This document shows positions 35,301-47,300 of a stretch of DNA of 64,000 bases, in pieces (the first letter of the stretch is position 1; each line of letters begins with the position of its first letter). The stretch covers positions 1 through 64,000 of the forward strand of contig CANNZV010002304.1 of the NCBI GenBank assembly GCA_947561585.1, in the 5' to 3' direction. The DNA comes from Caprella mutica (lineage: Eukaryota > Arthropoda > Malacostraca > Amphipoda > Caprellidae). The notes below the pieces were generated by a model. It was not told the origin of the DNA. It did not search any database and saw only the letters and a program-made list of their open reading frames with translations. A program made the translations under genes and the position numbers.

Positions 35301-38300
35301 CACTGTATTTATGTTTTGCATTATTCTCTCTATTCACAAGTTAATGTTGATTTCCAACGTTCATTTTATGGTACTTTTAGTGCTTTAGGAATATCGATCT
35401 CTTTACAATTAAAATGTGAGAACGGTGCTAATTATAAAAAATAATATAAATATCAATTTAAAATCTATAGTTTATAATAGCTAAAATACGTAACAGCTCA
35501 GAACAATATTAAATAACATGAAAATTGATCAGTGGTAATGGATTTGTTGATAATTACTGAAAGCCGTTAAAGCGTAAATAAACAAACAAATATAAGTTAA
35601 ATAAAGAATAAATTGTAAAAAAAAATTAAATACTTATCATTAATATTTTTCATTACAGCTAGATTTATCTTTGATTTCAAACATTCTATGCAGTTATTGA
35701 AGTACAAAGCATAGAAGTACGTAACTAATAAAATTGACTAACCTGATATTCTTGAGCTGTGAGTAGAATTCTCCAGTTAGTGGTTGGTAATTTATGAAAC
35801 TGTGTTTGAAAAAAAGCATAATTTTACTGCCATCTTCAAGTACTGACATCAACTTGCCTAAATTGACATAGTCGGAGTTTGTTAGAGACTCAGAAAATTC
35901 TAACCCAAAAGTAATGCGAGTTTTCCTCTTTAGTAATTCAGTCATGGGTCTGATGTGACGAGGATAATGTAGAAAATAGCCATCCTCATCTCCCAGGATA
36001 TTAGACACAATTGAAACGATGGTGGAGTCACAGCTTGAAGATAAAACCAAATCAAGAAGATAGTCATTAGTGAGAGCACTTTCTGGTACAAAGTATTCCC
36101 TGAGCACTGCAGTGAATGTTCTGGTGTACTTTTTCAGCTTTCTATTTTCTAAAGTTTCCAAAATCAGAAGTTTGATGATATTACCATACCTGTTGAGAAT
36201 GAAATGAACACATTATTGTAATGGCACTCTATTTACACGACTTTATGTTAAAAATTAATGTATGCTTATATTCAACTCAGTGGGTATTCATTCAAATACT
36301 TTAGTATTTATGCAGCTTATTCTTGTGTAATGGTGTGTAGTTTGTACACACTTGTTTGTAGTTTGTACTCACTTGCGTGTAGTTTATACACACTTGTGAG
36401 TAGTTTGTACCCACTTGTGTGAAGTTTATACTCACTTGTTAGAGGTAATTATAGAAGGGCTTAGTGATTATGTTTTTATGTTTTCATCTATAAATCCTTA
36501 TCCTTATTTGTATGTAGTTTTTACACACTTGTGTGTAGTATTAACAATCGACAATTGTTAATACAATGAAAAACTATATCTTTACTCAATCTTTTAATCT
36601 ATATAATTTAGGTAATTTTTTAATCGTGCACAACTGTTCAATAGGAGGACATGCCACTTAAATTTGTGATTGTGTTACTCTCGCTAAGAGCTCGAATATA
36701 ATTATGAACGAATAGCTTTTGGTGTAATCCGCTAATATAACTTGTAACCTCAGAAAATAACTTTATAACTTGTAACCACCTCAGAAAATAACTTTATAAC
36801 TTGTAACCACCTCAGAAAATAACTTTATAACTTGTAACTCAGAATATAACTTTATATATTTGTACTCAGTTATGTAACTTCATGAACTTTGTAACTCATA
36901 TATATAACTTAGAAATATAACTTTGTAAAACTTGTGCAGAATAGCAATTCTCACGTTAGATACGCTTAATAGCAATTCCTTAGAAGAATAGCTCCTAATT
37001 ACATTACGACTTTCTTGTTCTTTCTCTGGAGTATGTATATGAGGTGCCAACTTGTGAGTGAGATATCAGGTTACTCCACGGCATGAATGTGTCTAAGTAC
37101 TCAGTTTGCCGGTTGCTGCTGGCATGTAAACATGTGTCCTTTCCTACTACTCTTTGATCGTGTAGTTTGATTTGTATAGTGTGTACTTGGTTTGTATAGT
37201 CTGTATTGTTTTTAAATGATTATAGGTAGCTCTTTAAATTCATATTTAGTGATTTAAACAAAGCCTACTTTGAATTTATTTATTGTATCCTTTTGAAAAA
37301 CCTACTTACGTCCTACATATACCAATATTTTGAATTTCAACTTTTTACGAAACTATTGAATAGTTAATTATCTAGTATACTAACTGTTAAATTGTTAAAA
37401 TGCTTATCGGTACTAGTCTGAGCAAGTGAAGACTTTTAGCTGTACTAGACCTGAATTTTGATGGCTTATAAAAATAGGTACTTATTCATAGGGTCACACA
37501 GGTAAATTACGGCACTGCTAATTTTGAACGTCAATTTTTTTTAGATTCTATACCCTAGAGAACCGAATTTATTCTAAAATGTTTCATACCAAATTCAAAG
37601 GCACTACAATACTGTTATAAATTTATAATATAAATTTATCAATGTTCTAAAGCTAAGATTTTATTAGCGTTTTGAGACTGAAGTTAGTTAAAGTGCCGCT
37701 ATATACCTAATTTACCCTACTAACTTAACATTTTTATAACTGCTAAGATAATTTTAAAATTTACTTTACGAATCTATTGAATATACATAGATACCTACTT
37801 ATACTAACTGTTAACATTTTTAGAATGCATGTGGTGGCTAATAAGATTCTAGAATTTATTTTTACGAATCTATTTAATATGCATAGATATCTACTTATAC
37901 TAACTGCTAACATTTTTAGAATGCATGTGACGGCTAATAAGATTCTAAAATTTATTTTTACGAATCTTTTGTATATGTATAGATACTTAGTTATACTAGG
38001 TACTGTACTAAAATTTTAAATGCATACATATCGGTACTAGCCCGAGCGTGTTACGGCTATTATTTGTACCAGGCCTGAGCTAGTGACGGCTAAAAGATTC
38101 TAAAATTTAATTTTACAAATCTATTGAATATGCATAGATATCTACTTATATTAACTGTTAACATTTTTAGAATGCATGCATTCATTTCGGTACCAGTCGG
38201 AGCTCATGATGACTGTTAGATGTTCCAGGCCTGAGATCGTGACGGCTTTATGATTCTAAAATTTAGTTTTATGAATCAATTGAATATGCATAGATACCTA

Positions 38301-41300
38301 CTTATACTAACTGTTAACATTTTTAGAATGCTGACATATCTGTTAGGCTGTTAGGTGTAAAGATCGGATCTTTTGAGGATATTACATTCTATAATTTAAA
38401 TTTCATATGGATCTATTTAATAATTACAGGTACCTAATTGTTGAAGCTTAAAATGCGCTAAAATAAAATACCAGTCTGAGCTCGTGACGACTGTTAGGTA
38501 TAGCAGGTCTGATCTCGTGACGTCTAATAAGATTTTAAAGTTTCCTCTACTTTTAAATTTTGAGTGGTTATTGATAACAGTTTAATATTGCCTGATCTCG
38601 TGATCACGGATTTAAATAAATAAACTGTGCTGAGTAATATTTTTCTACTTCATAGTTTTGAACGTTCATTTCACTTGGTTATAAATTTTCTGTACAAAGA
38701 AAAATCTTGTTAGTTACCTGAACTCTTGCATCTCAATTTCTTTTAAAAAATTAACATGCACATACTCCTCAATATGTCTGACTGTCTATTTTCTGGTTTT
38801 TGCTATGAAAAATCTGAGAAGTGAAAAATCAATCATTCTGGTGAAAATAAAATTATGAAAACGCATATGCCACTTCTCTAATAAACAGTAATTCGGTATC
38901 TAGTAAAATGAAAAAAAATGCGACTTGTCAAATTTAAACATGCTTCCAAAACATAGACTGTACCCTGTTGAGCTGTAATCTAGATATGGCTCTAAAAATG
39001 GATTATAAAACAGAGGTTGAACCGAATTTCTTTCAGATACACTACTGAACTAGATTTCACTTCAACTGAGCCCAGATATTTCTCATTATATTCTTCCTTC
39101 TCTGGTTATGTGTAGTATATAAAATTCTTAATCTAAAAAACATTGGAACCCAGTCAATGTAGAATTTATTTCAGTTAAACTAGCGTATACAATTTGTCTT
39201 ATGCTGTGAATTTTTTGATACTGGATTTAAAAAAATTAACTTTATAGAAAGTTATGAATGAACTTAATGAGGCTGTAGAAGACTTGAATATGCTCGATGC
39301 AGCAGAAGTGCAGAACTGATTAAAGTCAAAGAGATGTACTTGGCTTAGGCTCTGCAATAGTCAATATGGTATGAAAGGTCCCTCTGTGTACAACAAGAAA
39401 ATATCTTTCTTTAAAGTTCGGCAATCCTGGTCGCTTAATGAGACGGTTTCCGTGACGTGCCAATGTCTTCTAATTTTGACTTGTTTAAAGTGGAGTCGAC
39501 CTTCCAAAATTGTAAAGAAAAAGTATTTTCTCAAGGTTTCAGCCCCACAGTTCGCCTTCCCGTAATTATGAAACTAATTTGTTGTCATTTGAGAGTACGT
39601 TTTAATCACCATATAATCTATATAATTCCTTTTTGCTAAGGGAAAACCTCAATAAATCTTTGAGTAATTTTGAAACGAAAATATCTCTGTTGATAGTTCT
39701 ATTAAATATCTGTTTTATTATAGATAACTTTCCATTGAAGAAAAAGCAATAATTTCAAATGCGGGTTAAAAGGTTATTGAAATGTTAAAAGGTTATTCTA
39801 GTTTCCAGTTTGCCAGCTGATCATTGTGGTACTCTTTTTAAGTTGATTAAATCGAAGTTCCTAACGGTAAATTTTGATGCTAAATGTATCTTTATGAAAA
39901 TTCTAGCAAGATAGGGATCTACTTCTAACATGAGCAGTTATTAGCAAGACGGCTACAGTTACTCCTTTTTCTATTAGTGTTCAAGGCTGACGCCTCTCTT
40001 TAGATTAGGGCTCTTGTTTTAATAAATATATAGAAATTCTTTTCTTATCAATAATTTTCGCATCATGATTGAGAACTAAAAGTCAATTTAAACACTATTT
40101 TAAATTGAGATCCCATGCTGTTTAATTACGTTGATTGTTTTTATTTCCACTCTGATCCGCCTAACCATCGTTAGTATATTTTGATCTTTCTATAGAAAAT
40201 TTAAATTCTTTGAATTATTATTCTCCAATTGAAGATATCTTACTGAATATGATATCCTTTAAATGTATTATGCTTATTAATAATAGTGCGAACTCTTTTT
40301 GCAAGATGATATGTTATTCTAGAAATAGGAATGAACAATTATGTTACGCAATTAGAGTGTGAATTCCTTAATTTGTTCGTGTCTAATTTTAGACTTTATA
40401 TAGAAACGATAATTTTCGCGGATATCTATCGTAGCTGTTAGTCAGTTTAAGAAACTATTTAAACCTGTTACCTCTTGTTCGCTATATTGTTGGATTTAAA
40501 ATATTTCATGAAGTTGGTTTAGATGCTTCCTTCTTTAAGGCTCATAGCATTAAAAGGCTAATGAACAGAATGCCCATTGACGATATATCTCAGACAGCTT
40601 GATGGTCAAATTCATATGTTCAAGCACTTTTAGTTAAAGTGTTTTGGGTTGACCATCTCTCTCGTCCCAGTGCTGCTGCTTTGAAGTCTCACTAGTTGGC
40701 ACCTCTTATACACACTCCAGAGAAAGAACAAGAAAGTCGTAATATAATTGATAAGATAATCAAGACTTACGTAGTAGTAGGTTGAAGGTTGTCTTCAATT
40801 ACCTGGAGACTTTCTTGTTCTTTCCTGGAGGTGTTCTATCCCACCCTGGTAAGTCCCACCCGAACACCACCTTTTAAAATTAGTCATCACTGGAACTCGA
40901 GCTTTGAAATCTGAGTACTTAGACACATTCATGCCGTGGAGTAACCTGCTATCTCACTCACTAGTTGGCACCTCTTATACACACTCCAGAAAAAGAACAA
41001 GAAAGTCTGCAGGTAATTGAAGACAACCTTCAACCTACTACGTAAGACTTGGTTATCTTATCAATTAAAGAACAAATTCTAGAATTGGACAATATTATTT
41101 CATATTTATGTTTCACAGAAATATTGAGTATTAGGGAGTTCCTTTCCTATAGATAGAATTAAAATTAGTACTTAATTAATTTAAAAGGATTTCTGTAATT
41201 ACATAAGTAAGTATTTCAATTATTCTAATTTTAATACTTACCTAATAGTTAGGAAACTTGTAACAGTTCTGACCATGAATTAAGTTAACAATAGATTCAG

Positions 41301-44300
41301 AAATAATAATCTTTATGAGGAATAATAGTAAATCTGTTCGATGTATATGCTATTGGTATACAAATCCATTATCACTTCAAATAATGCATTATGTGTTATT
41401 TCTTTCTGCTGTTAGTAGAAAAACATCTTTGGATTGTACAAGCAACACCTTAAAAAATGTCTATTGACCCACTGGAAAATTGAATCCTCCTTGTCAGTCT
41501 TATATAAGCAGTTAGCATCTAGCTAAGGGCCTTTTAGACGTGATACATTTTGTATCGGCAGCATTGTTTATATACAAATGTCGCGCAATTGTTTCTGTAT
41601 ACGGCAAGCAATCTGTTTAGACGAGAATTCGGTGCGAGGCAACTCTAGTGTCGCACAAGCAATTGTATATATGTAGTTTAAATTACTTGCTATTTGCTAT
41701 ATCAAATGATTTGAGGAGAGGAACTTTGAGGGATAACTTCAGTAGATAGTTTTACTTTGATACAAAATGAAAAGATCAATCATAATTTAGAACACAGATC
41801 TTTATGACTTAGATCGTAACATAATAAACGCAATTCAATAATAAATTTCTAGGATGCCAAAACAATATTTCATTCTATTTATAGAGCGTTGGCTGTATTT
41901 CATGTAATGAATTTTCATGTAAAATATATATTTACCTATGTATATAAAAATGATACATCTGTGTGTGGTGTGTAGGGAGATGTGTGTGCATCTGTAGCAG
42001 TGACGCACTTATCTACCTCTGACAGTCAATAACACTTTGAGGATTTCTGTAAACATTTGTTTCAGCACTGTTACACGACACCAACTCTTACAGGGTGAAT
42101 CGAGAAATGTCGCAGTGAAATTGTGGCTGATACACCCGGGCAACAGTTCTGAAACAAATTGTTGCGTAACCATGTGAAAATGTTTCACGTCTAAAAAGGC
42201 CTTTATACAGAATCAATTGCGCGACATTTGTATATAAACAATGTTGCTGATACAAAATGTATCACGTCTAAAAGGCCCTTAACGCGTTCAAATTTCCTTG
42301 GCTCAGTTCTTAGTTCAGTTCAGAGCTTAGCTCCGACAAAAGGGTAGTCGGAAACTGGCTACTCCACTCCTAAGTTTATTTAAAACTTGTGTTTGTGATT
42401 GGTGATAAAACACTTAAAATCCACCTTCCTTTATTGCAAAAGACTTTTGCCTAAATCTTAGAACTTTGTACTATTCCAACGTAATCAGAATACATTCATT
42501 CAGGAACCAATCCTGTCTTTTATTGTCCTGTCATTCCAAAATGTAACCTTTTAAACCAACCTTTACCATTTAGAGTCAGTTTCATAGTATTCAAATAAAG
42601 TAATAAAGAATTTGGAAGACTTAAGATGCTCTATGGGATAAGTTTTAAATATTCATTCAGCTATTTTAGAACATAGGGCGAATAATAATTTAGAGACCCC
42701 CAAACGAAAGGGGAAAGGTTAGCATGTAGTTTGTACACTCTAGTGTGTTGTTTGTACACACTTGTGTGTAGTTTGTACACACGTGTGTGTAGTTTGTACA
42801 CACTTGCGTGTAGTGTACCAGATGATGTCAGTCAGTGATAAAGACAGAACGATGAAGAAAACTCATCATTTTCAATTCCTTTACTTATGTCTACATTAGT
42901 CATGTCTAACTTGAAGCACACGAAACTCCAATAATGTAAGAGAATATACCACTCTGCCCTTATAATGTAACAAAAGATACCACTCTGTCCTTATAATGTA
43001 ATAGAAGATACCACTCTGTCCTTATAATGTATCAAAAGATACCTTTCTGTCCTTTTAATGTAACAGAAGATACCACTCTGTCCTTTTAATGTAACAGAAG
43101 ATACCACTCTGTCCTTTTAATGTAACAAAAGATACCACTCTGTCCTTTTAATGTAACAAAAGATACCACTCTGTCCTTTTAATGTAACAAAAGATACCAC
43201 TCTGTTCTTTTAATGTAACAAAAGATACCACTCTGTCCTTATAATGTAACAGAAGATACCACTCTGTCCTTTTAATGTAACAGAAGATACCACTCTGTCC
43301 TTTCAATGTAACAGAAGATACCACTCTGTCCTTTTAATGTAACAAAAGATACCACTCTGGCCTTATAATGTAACAGAAGATACCACTCTGTCCTTTTAAT
43401 GTAACAGAAGATACCACTCTGTCCTATTTTTTTTTTTTTTTTTTTTTTTAATGTAAAAAAAGATACCACTCTGTCCTTATAATGTAGCAGAATATACCAG
43501 TCTGTCTTTATAATGTAACAGAATAACTAGACAATGCTAATCTGTCATTTGTTCGACTAAAAGAATAATAATGAATGTTTAACATCAAATATCAGATTAA
43601 TCAATTCACAGGTAATTTCCCCTTTCACTTGATGTTTCGTTTCTTCATCAGAATCGTCAGTTTTCGTTATTTTTATTTAAACATGATGATTGATATTTTC
43701 TGTAGATGCATTTAAGTTGTTTCAAAGAATATAAAAAAATACAGAGTCCAGGTTGGAAAAGATGAAGTGGAAAATATCGTCTGATTTTCGTTGCATTGTA
43801 GGGTTCTAGGACAATTCGCTGCTGAACAAATCGCCGTCGGACAATTCGCCGCTGGACAACTCGCCGCGGTCAATTCGCCGTAAGGACAACTCGCCGCGTG
43901 ATTTATGTTTTGCCGGCGTCTACATCATTTACATATAGATATCTAAAAATATTATAAATTTAATCAATGATTTGTTTCTATGCGCTCAATCTGACGTAAA
44001 ACAATGATTGACAAATTTCATTATTTCAATTAATTAGTTTATTTTGTTATATCTATGAGAATATTTCAGGCCGCAAAATATACAAATTTAGAAGTATATA
44101 ACGTTTGCCTCGAAACGTGAGACTTTTTAGTTGATGTCAAAAGGAAATTAAATACAAGGGACAGGAAGAAGAAGTAAGAAAGCAAAGTGACTCCTTGAAC
44201 AAAGGCACCAACCACCAGTCCGTGATAAAGCTCATGGATGCAGAAAAGCTACTTCGTGGATGCAATCATTTACCAAGGAATGATATTGAAAGGAACACAA

Positions 44301-47300
44301 GCACTGGTGACTGTACTCACGAATTGAAGAGGAAAAGGAATAGGTGATGGTAAATGTAACTTATTAGCCTACCTAAGACAAAATTCTAAGTAAAAATCTA
44401 AAAGTAATTTTTATATATCATTAAACGTATTAATTAAGAAGACACCTGAACTTGTTTTCTTTCCAATAGCAAGTTACTTTTAGCAAAATACTTTCAAATT
44501 TCAAAGAAAATTTTATTGTTAATCTACAACAAACACTATGATTATATGATAGTTAAAAAAACATTATATTAACTTTTGAAATGGAAAAGAAAACATTTTC
44601 CAATACTGTTGAGAAAATTTAAAGATTGATTTACACCACGCAGTTTATAACTAAAATATTTTTCATAACAAAATTGTGTATACGGCAGTAAAACATATAT
44701 CCCATGGTGAGTTCTTTTGGCGATGAATTGTGCTTGCAGCTAGTTATACTAGCGGCGAGTTGTCCTCACGGTGAATTATCCGTGGCTAATTGTCCGGCGG
44801 CGAGGGTAGCCGGTAAATTGCTCGAAAACAATTGTTCGAAATACAATTGCTCGAATGAACAATTGCTCGAACGAACAATTGCTTGAATGAACAATTGCTC
44901 GAAATATCAAATTGCTCGAATGAACAAAATTGCTCGAATTATAAAATTGTACAGTTTTCGATTTTATAAAAGTCAGTTATTCATGAAGTGTAGCTGCATC
45001 TAACAATCCTTAATTGTTTCTTTTTAGTAATTGATCATTTATAATTCTATAAATGATTTTAATTATTACTCATTCTGCATAATTTTTTTTAGACCGTTTG
45101 TGTCATCTCGTATGTAACATGTGAATTGGAATCATGTGATGAATCACTACTATTCATGTTTTTTTTATCATTAAACCTGAAAACTTATTTATTACTATGC
45201 CTATCTGTATGTGGCACCTCAATAGGTGAAATAATTCAAAGTTATGGCAGAGTTTTAATAAATCTACAATTTTTTTCAGATTTTATGATAAAAAAAACCT
45301 GAATAGTAGTGATTCGCCACATGATTCCAATTCACATGTTACAAACGAGATGACACAAACGATCTAAAAAATGATTATGCAGAATGAGCAATAATTAAAA
45401 TCATTTATAGAATGATCAGTTACTAAACAGAAACAAGGATTGTTAGGTGCAGCTCCACTTCATGAATAACTAACTTTTATAAAATCGAAAACTGTGCAAT
45501 TTTATAATTCGAGCAATTTTGTTCATTCGAACAATTTGATAATTCGAGCAATTGTTCATTCGAGCAATTGTTCGTTCGAGCAATTGTTCGTTCGAGCAAT
45601 TGTCTTTCGAGCAATTTTTCATTCGAGCAATTATTTTTCGAGCAATTGTCTTTCGAACAATTGTTTTCGAGCAATTTACCTAGAACTGGCGGTGAGTTGT
45701 CTGGTCACCGCTTTGTAGGTACGAAACGGTTAACCCTTCAATTCGTGATGTATCTCATATTGGACAATTGCAAGAAAAGAGAGTTTAGGCATAAGAAGTA
45801 CCTATACAATACATCTCAAAATGTTTCATGGTCGAAGGAGAAATGGCTACCTTCACGTTCGCACACATTTCATTTTCATCTTGCATCAATAGTAAAAATG
45901 AAAACCAATTTATTGAAATTGAGATTTTGTACTTTAATGTATAATTTTTTGATTTGATAAAAACTACATATTGTAAAACAACCATCACTAGTTATTAATC
46001 ATGAGTACAGTGAACGGTTATGATAATTAAAGTGATATTTAGTATCTAATTACTCTAATTGGTAGCGGTCTCTGGCCGCTCTACGAAATAGGCTAGTTAC
46101 CCCTCCAATCAATATTTCTTTATTTTAATTATATATTTATTAAAATAAAAACTCATTGTATTTTCACTATTTTATTTTTAATTTTGTACTAAAATTGTTT
46201 TCTCTGATGGAAATAATTTCTCATATTTCTATTCAATCATTATATTTCTTTTGTAACACATTATTGTATTTTTAGTCAATTTAGATTAGTATAAATTGTA
46301 TAGTTTCTAAGAATTTTTGAAATAAATATTCTGGTATCTCTTATAGTTTTCATTATCATTGATATGTTGCTATAAGAGAAATTTTGTAAGACGGTTACCA
46401 CAGTCTGGGAATACACCTTTGCCTTACGGACTAAATACGGTGGCCAGTTTGGCACACAAGGTTACCCTTAACGGAATATTTACGGCGATAATAACTCGTA
46501 ACGTTTTACAACTGATGACCTTTTGGAGTAAGTGTCCACTGATTCTCCTCAAGCAAACCAGCCAGATTCGCTCCAGGCTGCTCCTGGACGACCTCCGCTG
46601 CTGTCTCTTCGCCCCTCTCTGCAGCAGTCTCTCCAACCCCGCTTCGCCCACGGGACAGCAATCGCATAGGCCGCGCTGCAGCTTGCCGCCCAAGGCCTCA
46701 CAACTGGTTTCCTTCGTAAGTAGTGAACACTTTCTGCATTTCGGTCATCAGCAGGTTTCTAGATTCAGCACTACACAGAGGAACCTGAGCCTTCGCCTCA
46801 CCAAGGCCTTACAACTTGTGACCCTCAGACGAAGTGAACACTTTCTGCAACTCGGTCATCAGCAGGTTCCTTGAATCAGCACTCCACAGAGGAACCTGAG
46901 CCTTCACCTCACCAAGGTCTTGCAACTGGTGACCCACAGACGAAGGGAACACTTTCTTCTTAACGGTCATCAGCAGTTTCCTCGACGCAGCACTCAACCG
47001 ATGTCCACTTCGACACCACGGCACAGAGGAACTTGAGCCTTCACCTCGACCGGCAACATTGCTATGTCACAACGCCGCTCAACCTGAGCAATCAGCACAA
47101 CAACTCAACGTGAGCACCTTCACAACTACTCCACGCGAACACCCATCTCCATGCGAGTATACCACTTCACGCGAGAACCCAACTCCACGCGATCATTCAA
47201 CACCATGCAACCCTCAAACCTGATCTCTAAGACATCTACAGCCAAGACGGTTCATGGATCACCTCTACGTCTAACCTAGAGTTATCGTTCAAAGGATAAC

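Larger units (their letters stand above)
36985..41075. mobile_element. candidate degraded DIRS-like (tyrosine-recombinase) retroelement
   Basis: A segment at 36995-37095 (attacgactttcttgttctt, ctctggag, gaggtgccaacttgtgag, ccacggcatgaatgtg) is present inverted twice near the right end, at 40690-40745 and 40905-41015. Inverted ends plus an extra internal copy of the end recall DIRS elements, which carry inverted terminal repeats and an internal complementary region. Inside is a tyrosine-recombinase-like remnant (40440-40640). No reverse transcriptase text was recognised, so most coding sequence is lost. The right part also forms a hairpin (40745-40825 with 41015-41070). Confidence 0.5.
43802..45709. 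mobile_element. Foldback-like element 5 (GGACAATTCGCCGC iterons), with nested element
   Basis: Left iterons at 43808-43900 (GGACAATTCGCCGCT, GGACAACTCGCCGCG); inverted ones at 44708-44804 and, after the nested insertion, 45688-45705. Module A copy 6 lies inside. Flanks: GCATTGTAG (43793-43801) and GCTTTGTAG (45710-45718), 8 of 9 identical. Termini GGTTCTAGGACAATTC and, inverted, GGTGACCAGACAACTC. Total 1,908 bp including an 883-bp second element (44805-45687) and its duplicated target. Lies in intron 1 of the HEPN-NACHT gene. Confidence 0.85.

Noticed and set aside
42930..43530. CRISPR-like regular repeat
   Set aside because: Direct tandem units without unique spacers, in a eukaryotic genome; an ordinary minisatellite. 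The same applies to the other arrays.
45568..45957. 129-codon frame
   Set aside because: Starts in the iteron array of element 6 and runs through AT-rich DNA without features.
46359..46874. 171-codon frame and overlapping minus frames
   Set aside because: Lies across the LTR and the 108-bp repeats, with no domain and no splice context.
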